Positions 8,425 through 16,548 of a stretch of DNA of 64,000 nt are shown piece by piece; positions within the stretch are counted from its first letter, which is position 1, and the number at the start of each line of letters is the position of its first letter. Both the position numbers and the translations under genes were made by a program. The DNA is taken from the NCBI GenBank assembly GCA_013289765.1, contig JABCZI010000002.1:124001-188000 (forward strand), read 5' to 3'. Below the pieces are notes generated by a model that made no database searches, was not told the origin of the DNA, and saw nothing but the letters and a program-made list of their open reading frames with translations. Source of the stretch: Acidobacteriota bacterium (lineage in GTDB: Bacteria > Acidobacteriota > Terriglobia > Terriglobales > Acidobacteriaceae).

Positions 8425-9237
8425 CTAGTGTTTGTAGCGTGGCATTTGTTTAAGAACTTCTCGCAGCGACGGAATATCGTACTTGCCTCCGTGCAAGACC
8501 CTATGACAATTTGCGCAGATCAGAGCTAGGTCTTCTAGAAAAGTCATGCGTGATCCTGTTGCAGAGGCCAATGGAATTTTGTGATGACATTCGATGGCTT
8601 TGTTGCCCCAGTCCCCGTAGACACGACCGAGGTCGGAATTACAAACTTCGCACTCTAGCTTTCCATATTTTCCGAGCGTTTCTTCAATTTTTCGCGAAAC
8701 AAGGTTTCGGTTTCGTTCCCGAGTGTAGTGTTTTCGAAGCCGCAGGTCGCCTTCTTCTGCATCTGTCAGCCCATTGACCGCTATACCTCTGCTCTTCCCT
8801 CTCGACGCGATACGGCCCGTGACGACCAGAGATCCCATCTTCGCAGCAATCCCGCGAGGGAGTAAGACGCCGCTTGTTTGCACTTGAAGCCATCGCTCCG
8901 CACCTCGAATCGCGCGGAGAGCCGCCTTGCCTGCAAGCACCCTGACCGCGGGATCGACCAGTCGCTCGAAATTGATGTCCCTCCAGGAGCGACCCTCATC
9001 AACGCCATTCCGTTCACCTGCGTTTCCATATCCAATAAGAGCAGGCCCGTTCTTGCCCTGCATTAGGAGAAAAACGCGATCGCCGGGCTTAACATCCTTT
9101 CGATTTCGGAAGCGCCATGGATCGGTGATGTGGCCCCGCCTAAGAAGCTGCCTCGCTAGATTCTGAACAGACTTCAAAGACCAGCCAAGACGCGGGCTCT
9201 CCGTGTCGGGCTTGAATGTAATGAGAAATGAGTTCAC
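8425..9237 (-). CDS. HNH endonuclease with N-terminal PUA/EVE-like domain
   Basis: A 270-residue nuclease. The N-terminal ~140 residues (FLITFKPDTESPRLGW, then WRFRNRKDVKPGDRVFLLMQ, then GPALIGYGNAGER) read like a PUA/EVE-type fold, the kind that flips out modified bases. The C-terminal part has a zinc-bracketed HNH motif: C196-x2-C199 in CEVCNSDLG, H218-H219 in IECHHKIPL, LEDLALICANCHRVLH with C241, C244 and H245, then H249. Established EVE/SRA-HNH proteins cut modified DNA, so modification-dependent restriction is the inferred role. The GTG start at 9237 has AAGGAGG 5 bases upstream. It is monocistronic with no methylase next to it, and looks slightly lower in G+C than its neighbours. Confidence 0.82.
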   Translation of the reverse strand: MNSFLITFKPDTESPRLGWSLKSVQNLARQLLRRGHITDPWRFRNRKDVKPGDRVFLLMQGKNGPALIGYGNAGERNGVDEGRSWRDINFERLVDPAVRVLAGKAALRAIRGAERWLQVQTSGVLLPRGIAAKMGSLVVTGRIASRGKSRGIAVNGLTDAEEGDLRLRKHYTRERNRNLVSRKIEETLGKYGKLECEVCNSDLGRVYGDWGNKAIECHHKIPLASATGSRMTFLEDLALICANCHRVLHGGKYDIPSLREVLKQMPRYKH

Positions 9238-9432
9238 ACGCCTCCTTGCTAATAAACAGGACTCGCGCTCGACGAGCGGTCCATGAGTTGCAGAAATATG
9301 CGACGGAATCGAATATTTTACAAGACATTTCTGAGGTGATGGCCGCCTATTGCCGTTCCAACGAAAAAGTATTGTGAACTGTACAAGCGGATCTTTGTGC
9401 CGCTCGAAAGCTGATCATCCATCCATCTGGGC

Positions 9433-9573
9433 TTGTCATCCTGAGGCGGCGGAGTCCTCGGCTTTGCCGAGGACTCCCAACGAAGGACCTGTGCACCTAG
9501 TTGGTACCACTGCGGCTTCCAGCAAAGCTATAGGTCCTTCGGTCCGCAAAAGACGCGGCCCTCAGGATGACAA
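9433..9573. repeat. Composite palindromic repeat element with outer 13-bp inverted repeat
   Basis: The outer arms TTGTCATCCTGAG (9433-9445) and CTCAGGATGACAA (9561-9573) are perfect inverted repeats. Inside are a perfect 11-bp hairpin (GGAGTCCTCGG at 9451-9461 with CCGAGGACTCC at 9467-9477) and a second pair, GAAGGACCT (9482-9490) with AGGTCCTTC (9532-9540). No ORF is carried. The layout resembles large REP-type elements and may form an extended cruciform. Confidence 0.85.
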
Positions 9574-9630
9574 CGCAGAGGCGCTGCCCATTTCGGAACG
9601 ATATCCACTGTTAATTTTACAAATTCGCCT

Positions 9631-9658
9631 TTTATTCGCTTCACTCTGTATGTATAAT
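9631..9658 (+). promoter_or_regulatory. Putative recA promoter
   Basis: A perfect -10 hexamer TATAAT lies at 9653-9658, about 55 bases before the recA start, with a weak -35-like TTTATT at 9631-9636 (16-base spacer). I could not identify a LexA operator with confidence. Confidence 0.5.
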
Positions 9659-9712
9659 CCGGCCAGATCAAGTTGCAATTTAGTCGGCGAATCTTAAAGG
9701 AGCCACACTCCC

Positions 9713-10825
9713 ATGGCGGATGAACGGGGCAAGGCAATTGAGTTGGCGGTTGCGCAAATTGAAAAGCAGTTTGGCAAAGGGTCGATCATGCGGCTGGGAT
9801 CGAAGGAAGCGATCGTCCCCATCGCGGTGATCTCGACCGGCGCGATCTCGTTTGACGCGGCGCTGGGCGTGGGGGGCTTTCCGCGCGGGCGCGTGATCGA
9901 AGTCTTCGGCCCAGAGTCTTCCGGCAAGACCACCATCACGTTGCAGGTAATTGCCGAGGCACAGAAGGCCGGCGGCATGGCTGCGTTCGTGGATGCCGAG
10001 CACGCTCTCGATCCCGGATATGCCAAGAAGTTGGGGGTCGACGTCGACAACTTGCTGGTTTCGCAGCCGGACTACGGCGAGCAGGCGCTCGAAATCACCG
10101 AGGCGCTGGTGCGTTCGAATGCCATCGACGTGCTGGTGGTGGATTCGGTGGCGGCGCTGGTGCCCAAGGCCGAACTCGACGGCGAAATGGGAGACAGCCA
10201 CATGGGCTTGCAGGCGCGCCTGATGTCGCAGGCGCTGCGCAAGTTGACGGGGACGGTTTCCAAGTCGCGCACCTGCCTGATCTTTATCAACCAGATCCGC
10301 GAAAAGATTGGCGTGATGTTTGGCAATCCGGAGACTACGACGGGCGGACGCGCACTGAAGTTTTATTCTTCGATGCGGATCGATATTCGTCGTATCGCCG
10401 CTATAAAAGATGGCGACATCGTCACCGGGTCGCGCACCCGCGTAAAAATAGTTAAGAACAAAGTGGCGGCGCCATTCCGCGAAGCCGAGTTCGACATTCT
10501 CTATGGCGAAGGCATTTCGCGCGAAGGCGACCTGCTGGATATTGCGGTGAATAACAATATTCTGGAAAAGTCAGGGTCGTGGTTCAGCTACAAAGGCGAA
10601 CGCATCGGCCAGGGCCGCGAAAATGCCCGCCAGTTCCTCAAGGACAACAAAGACACCATGGCCAAGCTTGACACCGAGGTGCGCAAGGCGTTGGGATTGA
10701 TAGCGAGTCCGGCGCAGGCACAGCCGGTCGCGGCGGCGCAGGCTGCACCCCAAGGAGCGCGGGTTACAACTATGCCGAGCGCTGCGCCCGAGCCCGCGAG
10801 GGTGCCGGTGGCTGCGAAGCGTTAA
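9713..10825 (+). CDS. recA: RecA recombinase
   Basis: RecA is the ATP-dependent strand-exchange protein of homologous recombination and the SOS co-protease. At 370 residues it is slightly long. Walker A GPESSGKT is at residues 66-73; [20 protein letters not shown] (Walker B and L1 region), [15 protein letters not shown] and [20 protein letters not shown] (L2) are all intact. The start has AAAGGAG about 11 bases upstream. The C-terminal 40 residues are an unusual Ala/Pro/Gln-rich tail ending VPVAAKR, not the acidic tail common in other RecA proteins. A palindromic repeat hairpin follows the stop. Confidence 0.99.
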   Translation: MADERGKAIELAVAQIEKQFGKGSIMRLGSKEAIVPIAVISTGAISFDAALGVGGFPRGRVIEVFGPESSGKTTITLQVIAEAQKAGGMAAFVDAEHALDPGYAKKLGVDVDNLLVSQPDYGEQALEITEALVRSNAIDVLVVDSVAALVPKAELDGEMGDSHMGLQARLMSQALRKLTGTVSKSRTCLIFINQIREKIGVMFGNPETTTGGRALKFYSSMRIDIRRIAAIKDGDIVTGSRTRVKIVKNKVAAPFREAEFDILYGEGISREGDLLDIAVNNNILEKSGSWFSYKGERIGQGRENARQFLKDNKDTMAKLDTEVRKALGLIASPAQAQPVAAAQAAPQGARVTTMPSAAPEPARVPVAAKR

Positions 10826-10830
10826 ATCTT

Positions 10831-10871
10831 GGGCCTTGTCATCTCGAGCGAAGCGAGGGATGACAAGGCCC
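10831..10871. repeat. Palindromic repeat hairpin just after recA (possible terminator)
   Basis: A perfect 13-bp stem (GGGCCTTGTCATC at 10831-10843 with GATGACAAGGCCC at 10859-10871) encloses a 15-base loop containing GAGCGAAGC, a core seen again near 30000 and 63850. It starts 5 bases after the recA stop. There is no T-tract, so it is a repeat that could help stop or protect the transcript rather than a standard intrinsic terminator. Confidence 0.75.
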
Positions 10872-10979
10872 TGCGACGAGTTCTCAGGAAATTCATTAAA
10901 TCCTCACTCTCCCTAATTGCCATCCCCACTCTCTCCCGCTTAGAATCTTCTATTCAGCTCGCTGTTCCACTGAGGACGA

Positions 10980-11552
10980 TTGCACAAAGGCATCGCTATT
11001 TATCCCGGCTCGTTCGATCCGACGACTAATGGGCATCTCGATCTGATCGAGCGGGGCGCCAAGATTTTTGAAGAACTAGTGGTCGCGATCCTGCGCAACT
11101 CGGAGAAAAGTCCGATGTTCAGCGTAGCCGAGCGCCTACAGATGTTGCGGGAACTGACGGCAGATTTGAAGAATGTCCGCATTGATACTTTTGATGGACT
11201 GATGGTCGAGTATGCAAAATCGCTGGAGGCGACTTGCATTTTGCGCGGCATCCGGGCGATCAGCGATTATGAATATGAATTGCAGATGGCGCTGATGAAC
11301 CGCAAGCTCGAGCCCACGCTGGAGACGGTCTTCATGATGCCGGCCGATAAATATTCCTACGTCAGCTCGCGCCTGGTGCGCGAAGTGGCGCAGGCGGGTG
11401 GGCCGGTGAAGGGACTGGTCCCGGAAGTCGTGGAGCAGAAGCTCCGCGAGAGACTCGACCCCGCATATAAACTGCGGGACGCCCGCATGAACGAAGTTCT
11501 GGATCGAAGAGAGTCCGCGAGAAAAGGAAACAAGAGGAAAAAGAAAGCATGA
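10980..11552 (+). CDS. coaD: CoaD, phosphopantetheine adenylyltransferase
   Basis: CoaD makes dephospho-CoA from 4'-phosphopantetheine and ATP. The nucleotidyltransferase signature is at the N-terminus: IAIYPGSFDPTTNGHLDLIE, with the T/HxGH motif as TNGH at residues 16-19. LRGIRAISDYEYELQMALMN and YVSSRLVREVAQAGGPVKGL (the ISSTxxR-like region) follow. Translation must begin at TTG 10980, because an in-frame TGA lies at 10971-10973 and the family N-terminus begins here. GAGG is immediately upstream. At 190 residues it is about 30 longer than usual, with a basic tail ending RKGNKRKKKA. It overlaps the next gene by 4 bases (ATGA). Confidence 0.96.
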   Translation: MHKGIAIYPGSFDPTTNGHLDLIERGAKIFEELVVAILRNSEKSPMFSVAERLQMLRELTADLKNVRIDTFDGLMVEYAKSLEATCILRGIRAISDYEYELQMALMNRKLEPTLETVFMMPADKYSYVSSRLVREVAQAGGPVKGLVPEVVEQKLRERLDPAYKLRDARMNEVLDRRESARKGNKRKKKA

Positions 11553-12745
11553 CCACTGCGACGAGCCAAGCGCTAAAACTTACTGACCGGATCAATCGCA
11601 TTGAGCCCTCGGCGACGATGGCGGTGGTGGCCGAGGCGGACAAACTGCGCGCGCAGGGAATCGACGTGGTCGACTTTGGCGCAGGCGAACCGCACTTCGC
11701 CACTCCGCAGCACATCAAAGATGCCGCCATTGCAGCCATTCAAGGCAACTTCACAAAATACACGGCGGTGGCGGGCACGGCCGAATTGCGCGACGCGATC
11801 GTCCACCGCCATGCCGCCGATTTCGACTCGGACTATCGCCGCGAAGAAGTCATCGCATCCACGGGCGGCAAGAATGCGCTGTTCAACGCGATTCAAGTGC
11901 TTGTGGATCATGGCGACGAAGTGATTTTGCCGGTGCCCTACTGGGTTTCGTTCAAAGACATCGTTCGCTATGCCGGCGGTGAGTGCGTATTACTGCAATC
12001 GGATGAGGAGCAGGGGTTTCGAGTTACCGCCGAGATGGTCGCAAGATTAGTCACGCCGCGAACCAAGGTCATCATTCTGAATTCGCCCTCAAATCCCTCG
12101 GGCGCGGTGATGAGTGCGGCGGATCTGAGAGAAGTTGTCCGCGTCGCGCACGAGCGCGGAATCTGGGTGCTCTCCGACGAATGTTACGTTTACCTGAATT
12201 ACACGGGCAAGAATTTTTCCGTGGGATCGTTGCGCGAATTTAAAGAGCGCATCGTGGTTCTGGGTTCGCTCTCGAAAACTTATGCGATGACCGGCTGGCG
12301 ATTGGGCTACGCACTTGGGCCAGTGCCGGTGGTGAGTGCGATGTCGAAGTTGCAGAGTCAGTCGACATCGAATCCGACTTCGATTGTGCAGAAGGCCGCC
12401 GTGGCCGCACTGAATGGACCGCAGGAGTGTGTCGAACAAATGCGGCGCGAGTATATCCAACTTCGCGACTACGTCGTGAAGGGGCTTCGATCGATACCGG
12501 GTGTGACCTGCACTCTGCCGGAAGGGGCTTTTTATGCGTATCCCAATATTTCGGCGTTCCTGGGACGCGGCGGCGTGAAGTCAGCGTCAGACGTAGCGGG
12601 ACGGTTGCTCCGAGAAGCGCACGTGGCCACAGTGCCGGGGGAAGGATTCGGCACCGGCGAACACATCCGTGTCTCCTACGCGACTTCGAAAGCTGAGTTG
12701 GACCGCGGTCTGGAACGCATGCGTAAATTTTTTGCTGCTCTTTAG
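11549..12745 (+). CDS. Class I/II pyridoxal-phosphate aminotransferase (aspartate aminotransferase type)
   Basis: A 398-residue fold-type I aminotransferase, probably aspartate aminotransferase of the Ib group. It begins with the family segment SATMAVVAEADKLRAQGIDV followed by DFGAGEPHFATP. LNSPSNPSGAV places the PLP-contacting Asn near 182. Asp210 is in WVLSDECYV, and the Schiff-base Lys243 is in SLSKTYAMTGWRLGY. EHIRVSYATS near the end supplies the carboxylate-binding Arg. It is translationally coupled to coaD by an ATGA overlap, although the two activities are unrelated. A strong hairpin terminator follows. Substrate preference within the group is not fixed by sequence alone. Confidence 0.93.
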   Translation: MTTATSQALKLTDRINRIEPSATMAVVAEADKLRAQGIDVVDFGAGEPHFATPQHIKDAAIAAIQGNFTKYTAVAGTAELRDAIVHRHAADFDSDYRREEVIASTGGKNALFNAIQVLVDHGDEVILPVPYWVSFKDIVRYAGGECVLLQSDEEQGFRVTAEMVARLVTPRTKVIILNSPSNPSGAVMSAADLREVVRVAHERGIWVLSDECYVYLNYTGKNFSVGSLREFKERIVVLGSLSKTYAMTGWRLGYALGPVPVVSAMSKLQSQSTSNPTSIVQKAAVAALNGPQECVEQMRREYIQLRDYVVKGLRSIPGVTCTLPEGAFYAYPNISAFLGRGGVKSASDVAGRLLREAHVATVPGEGFGTGEHIRVSYATSKAELDRGLERMRKFFAAL

Positions 12746-12796
12746 CGTATTAGTTCAGCGCATTTGCTCATGGACTAATGCTTAGGATCGGATGAG

Positions 12797-12824
12797 GGCC
12801 GTACGTTCGCGAACGGCCTTTTTT
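12797..12824 (+). terminator. Rho-independent terminator after the aminotransferase gene
   Basis: A G+C-rich hairpin (GGCCGT with ACGGCC around the self-complementary CGTTCGCGAACG) is followed directly by six T residues. It lies about 50 bases after the stop and just before manA. Confidence 0.9.
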
Positions 12825-12841
12825 CATGTAAGTTATTTTCT

Positions 12842-13843
12842 ATGGGAACGCTTTACCCATTCTTGATGCTTCCGGGATTCGATCCCCGCCCTTGGGGCGC
12901 GTACGACCTTTCACCGATTTATCCGAATCGCAGGTTCGAAGAGAAAATTGGAGAGGCATGGCTCACGGGCGACAATTGTAAGATTGCCAACGGGCCCCTG
13001 ACGGGGCAGACGCTGGCAGAAGTCAGCGAAAGATATCAGCGCGAACTGGTCGGGGACGCGGCCCGCGATGCCCGCCGTTTTCCGTTGTTGCTGAAGTTTC
13101 TGTTCCCTCACGAAAAACTTTCGGTGCAGGTTCATCCCGATGATGAACAAGCGCGTCGAGTATCTCAGCCGTGGGGCAAGACTGAATGTTGGTACGTCGC
13201 GCATGCGAAAAACGGATCGCAGATCGCGCTGGGATTAAAGCCGGGCGTCACCGTTGCCCAGTTGGAAGAGGCAATTCATGAGAAACGCGCCGAGGAATTG
13301 CTGAACTGGCTGAACGTTTATACCGGCGACATGATTTACGTTTCTGGAGGGACGGTGCACACTCTGGGGCCGGGTTCGGTAATTGTCGAAACCCAGCAAC
13401 AGTCGGACACAACGTATCGTTTGTACGATTACGGAAGGCCGCGGGAACTGCATCTGAAAGAAGGCCTGGCTGCGGTGAAGTTAAAAGGTGCGTCGGGGAA
13501 AGTGGTTCGACCCGCTCCGTCGCAGGTCACCGGCAGCGATAACCGGGAGGCTCCGCTGGTGGCTGCGCCTTACTTTGTTGTGGATATGTTTGAGATGAAA
13601 GATGCGCAGGAACTGAATATACGAGACGAATCCGGCAAGAGCTCCGCGCAAATTCTTGTGGCGGTAGAAGGATGCGGAGTTGTCGAAGCGGCGGGGGCCG
13701 AACCCGTTACGTTGGCGAAGGGCGACGCGGTCGTGGTTCCGGCGTCAGTGGAAAAGTTTACAGTGCGGCCTCAGTGGACGCTGGAATTTCTAAGAGCGCG
13801 AGTGCCCGGTGCGGTGCTGCCAGAACCACAAACACGAATGTAG
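12842..13843 (+). CDS. manA: ManA, class I mannose-6-phosphate isomerase
   Basis: A 333-residue zinc-dependent isomerase that interconverts fructose-6-P and mannose-6-P, feeding GDP-mannose for cell-surface glycans. The N-terminal substrate region is PRPWGAYDLSPIYPN. The zinc ligand motif is LSVQVHPDDEQARRVSQPWG (QxHPxxxxA), with the further ligand His in YVSGGTVHTLGPGSVIVETQ. The length fits the short, Bacillus-like type I enzymes rather than the ManC-fused form. The start ATG at 12842 follows the preceding terminator by 18 bases. manC begins 18 bases after its stop, and a phosphomannomutase follows, so the three form a mannose-activation operon. Confidence 0.94.
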   Translation: MGTLYPFLMLPGFDPRPWGAYDLSPIYPNRRFEEKIGEAWLTGDNCKIANGPLTGQTLAEVSERYQRELVGDAARDARRFPLLLKFLFPHEKLSVQVHPDDEQARRVSQPWGKTECWYVAHAKNGSQIALGLKPGVTVAQLEEAIHEKRAEELLNWLNVYTGDMIYVSGGTVHTLGPGSVIVETQQQSDTTYRLYDYGRPRELHLKEGLAAVKLKGASGKVVRPAPSQVTGSDNREAPLVAAPYFVVDMFEMKDAQELNIRDESGKSSAQILVAVEGCGVVEAAGAEPVTLAKGDAVVVPASVEKFTVRPQWTLEFLRARVPGAVLPEPQTRM

Positions 13844-13860
13844 CAAGTGAAATCCTAAAC

Positions 13861-14970
13861 GTGGCTAAGAACCCAAACTTCTATCCTGTAATTCTCGCCG
13901 GCGGTCGCGGCACACGCTTCTGGCCTTTGAGCCGGAAGAAGCGCGCCAAGCAACTGCTAGCGCTCGACGGCAAGCAGACCATGATTCAGCAAACCGTGGC
14001 GCGTCTGCTACCGCTCGCCCAGCCGAAACAATTTTGGATCGTTACCAACGATGATCTGCGTCCCGTCATCTTGAAGCAGCTTCCGAAGTTACCCAGCGCA
14101 CAAGTGCTCGCCGAACCGCTTGGACGCAACACGGCGCCCGCGATCGGTCTCGCGGCCTTCTTACTTCTGCGCGAAAACCCCGATGCGGTGATCGGAATGT
14201 TTCCTTCCGATCACGTCATTGCGGATGAAGACAATTACCGCTCTAGCATCGAACGCGGAGTGGAGATTGCGGCGTCCGGCGAGAATATTGTCGTTCTCGG
14301 CGTCCGGCCAAATCGCGCGGAAACCGGCTACGGGTACATTGAAGCGGGCGCTTTGTTCAAGGGAGACGCTCTTCGTGTACTCCGTTTCACCGAGAAGCCC
14401 AATGCCGAAAAGGCTGCGACGTTTGTGGCTGCGGGAAATTATTTTTGGAACAGCGGGATGTTTTTGTGGAGCGCCCAGACTTTGGCAAATGCGATGCGTG
14501 AGCATCTGGCAGCCACCGCTTCCCTGCTGGAAGAAATAGCTACTGCTTTTGGTACGAAGCAATTTGCCTCGACTTTTCGTCGTCTGTATCCCAAATGCGA
14601 AAACATCAGCGTCGATTATGCGGTTCTTGAACCGCGGTCAGCGAAAGGGGAGCAAGCCAGCAACCTTTTTTGTCTGCCTGCGGATTTCGGGTGGAACGAT
14701 CTTGGATCGTGGACTGCCCTGCACGAGCATCACACGGCAAAAAGCCCTTCCGCTGAGGGCAATGTCATTAATGGGGCAGGCGTTTTCATCCTGAACGCGC
14801 ACGGAAATTATGTGCATGCCCCCGGAAAGTTCGTCGCCACTATAGGCGTAAGCGATCTGGTCGTGGTCGAAACCGAGGACGCTCTGCTCATTACAAGCCG
14901 CCAACACGCGCAGGACGTCGGTAAAGTGGTGAAGCATTTGGACGAGAAAAAGCTGCACAAATTGGTTTGA
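13861..14970 (+). CDS. manC: ManC, mannose-1-phosphate guanylyltransferase
   Basis: This enzyme makes GDP-mannose from mannose-1-P and GTP. From the GTG at 13861 it is 369 residues. Its N-terminal pyrophosphorylase motif is VILAGGRGTRFWPLSRKKRAKQ (LAGGxGTRxxPLSR then K). PLGRNTAPAIGLAAF, FPSDHVIADEDNY, FTEKPNAEKA and FWNSGMFLWSA are all typical of the family. Only the nucleotidyltransferase domain is present; the isomerase is the separate manA just upstream. The long open frame that begins inside manA has no family character before VAKNPNFYP, which supports the GTG start. Confidence 0.94.
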   Translation: MAKNPNFYPVILAGGRGTRFWPLSRKKRAKQLLALDGKQTMIQQTVARLLPLAQPKQFWIVTNDDLRPVILKQLPKLPSAQVLAEPLGRNTAPAIGLAAFLLLRENPDAVIGMFPSDHVIADEDNYRSSIERGVEIAASGENIVVLGVRPNRAETGYGYIEAGALFKGDALRVLRFTEKPNAEKAATFVAAGNYFWNSGMFLWSAQTLANAMREHLAATASLLEEIATAFGTKQFASTFRRLYPKCENISVDYAVLEPRSAKGEQASNLFCLPADFGWNDLGSWTALHEHHTAKSPSAEGNVINGAGVFILNAHGNYVHAPGKFVATIGVSDLVVVETEDALLITSRQHAQDVGKVVKHLDEKKLHKLV

Positions 14971-14977
14971 GGCCTTG

Positions 14978-15045
14978 TTCGCTGGTCGCTGGCCATTATC
15001 GGAGGCCCACCGCGCAGCGATATGGTAGGCGAACGACCAACGACA
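14978..15045. repeat. Imperfect inverted repeat directly upstream of the phosphomannomutase gene
   Basis: TTCGCTGGTCGCTGGCC (14978-14994) faces GGCGAACGACCAACGAC (15029-15045), complementary at about 14 of 17 positions. The GGTCG/CGACC words are the same as in the larger inverted repeat at 30728-31204. The right arm ends 6 bases before the ATG at 15052. Confidence 0.75.
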
Positions 15046-15051
15046 ACTTTC

Positions 15052-16473
15052 ATGGCTCAAGAAATCAAATTCGGGACCGACGGCTGGCGCGGAATTATTG
15101 CCGACGACTTCACGTTCGACAACGTGCGCCGAGTCGCCGGTGCGATCGCTTCTTACGTGTTGAAGTACGAGGATGCGCAGCGCGGAGTCTTCATCGGCTA
15201 CGACACCCGCTTCGCCTCACAAAGGGCGGCGCAAGTGGTGGCAGAAATAATCGCCGGAGCGGGCGTGCCCGTGAAACTCGCCAACGATTACACGCCAACT
15301 CCGGCGGTCTCGTATTCCGTAAAAACCTACGGCGCGGCGGGCGGAGTAATGGTCACATCCAGCCACAACCCATGGAATTGGAACGGCGTGAAGTTCAAAG
15401 GAAAATTCGGCGGATCTGCCACTCCTGCCATCATGAAGAAGGTGGAGGAAGAGTTGCGCGCGGGCGCCATGCCGCGAGGCGCGAAAGCAAAAATCGAGGA
15501 AATCGATCTCAAGGCGCCTTACATCGCCGCCGTCTGCCGCTTTGCCGACATGGACCTCATCAGCAAAGCCAAATTCAAAATCGCAATTGACTCGATGTAC
15601 GGCTCCGGCCGCGGAATCCTCGCAAATATCTTCCGCGAGCGAGGAGTTCAACATGTTGCGATTCGCCAGGAAGTAAACCCGCTGTTTCCGGATATCAATC
15701 CGGAACCCATTCAGCCGCACATTTCTCTGTTACAGCAAACCGTAGTGAGCGAAAAGTGTGACGCGGGGCTCGCTACCGATGGCGACGCCGATAGGATTGG
15801 CGCTGTCGCCGAAGATGGCAGCTTCGTGGATTCGCATAAAATATTCTGCGTTCTATTGCGCTGGTTGCTGGAGCGCAAGAAGTGGTCCGGCGACGTGGTG
15901 CGGGCCTTCAACACTACGCGGATGCTTGACCGCATCGCCGCCAAACATGGCCGCAAACTTTACGAAACGCAAATCGGATTCAAATACACCGCTGATTTGA
16001 TGATGGAACACGACATCCTGATCGGCGGTGAGGAATCGGGCGGCATCGGCTACTCGCGCTTTCTGCCCGAACGCGATGGGGTCCTGAATTGCCTGCTGCT
16101 GGCGAACGTAATGGCGGAAGAGGGTAAGCCGCTCGGCCAGTTGGTTGCCGATTTGCAACACGAGTTTGGTCCGCATTATTACGGCCGGCGCGATCTGCAC
16201 ATTGCTGAAGACATCAAGCAGAACGCGATTCAACGCGCTCGCGCTGAATCCACGCAGACACTTGGACGCTATCGCGTCGTAAAAAAAGAAAATCTTGACG
16301 GCATCAAATTTTTTCTGGATGCGCCTACGAACGGAAATGGAGCGGAAGCGTGGATCTTATTTCGCGCTTCCGGAACGGAGCCCTTGCTGCGCGCATATGC
16401 GGAGGCCGCTTCCCCGGAACTGGTTGACGAGATCCTCGCAGCCGCGGAAAGTTTCGTGAAGAACGGCCGTTAG
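15052..16473 (+). CDS. Phosphoglucomutase/phosphomannomutase family protein
   Basis: A 473-residue alpha-D-phosphohexomutase that would interconvert hexose-6-P and hexose-1-P and so link manA to manC. FGTDGWRGIIADDFTFDNVR starts the protein. The catalytic phosphoserine is Ser104 in TSSHNPWNWNG. The metal loop is LATDGDADRIGAV, the sugar loop GGEESGGIGYSRF, and the phosphate-binding FRASGTEPLLRAYAE is at the C-terminus. The ATG at 15052 is preferred over 15022 because it precedes the conserved QEIKFGTDGWRG. The region before it is an inverted-repeat arm, not a Shine-Dalgarno. Glucose versus mannose preference cannot be settled by sequence. Confidence 0.93.
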   Translation: MAQEIKFGTDGWRGIIADDFTFDNVRRVAGAIASYVLKYEDAQRGVFIGYDTRFASQRAAQVVAEIIAGAGVPVKLANDYTPTPAVSYSVKTYGAAGGVMVTSSHNPWNWNGVKFKGKFGGSATPAIMKKVEEELRAGAMPRGAKAKIEEIDLKAPYIAAVCRFADMDLISKAKFKIAIDSMYGSGRGILANIFRERGVQHVAIRQEVNPLFPDINPEPIQPHISLLQQTVVSEKCDAGLATDGDADRIGAVAEDGSFVDSHKIFCVLLRWLLERKKWSGDVVRAFNTTRMLDRIAAKHGRKLYETQIGFKYTADLMMEHDILIGGEESGGIGYSRFLPERDGVLNCLLLANVMAEEGKPLGQLVADLQHEFGPHYYGRRDLHIAEDIKQNAIQRARAESTQTLGRYRVVKKENLDGIKFFLDAPTNGNGAEAWILFRASGTEPLLRAYAEAASPELVDEILAAAESFVKNGR

Positions 16474-16548
16474 CCACGCATCATCGGCAAAAATATCCGA
16501 CAAAACCGCACATTTTAATCAGTTGCAATGCGATACTTTTAGTTGCTC

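Larger units (their letters stand above)
9238..9712. other. 475-bp intergenic region between the HNH gene and recA
   Basis: This gap separates the divergent HNH gene and recA. It contains a composite palindromic repeat (9433-9573) and a recA-proximal promoter-like sequence (9631-9658). I see no convincing small gene in it; short frames on both strands lack coding character. Confidence 0.7.

Noticed and set aside
9433..9573. CRISPR array
   Set aside because: The repeats are inverted, not regularly spaced direct repeats with unique spacers, and no cas gene is nearby.
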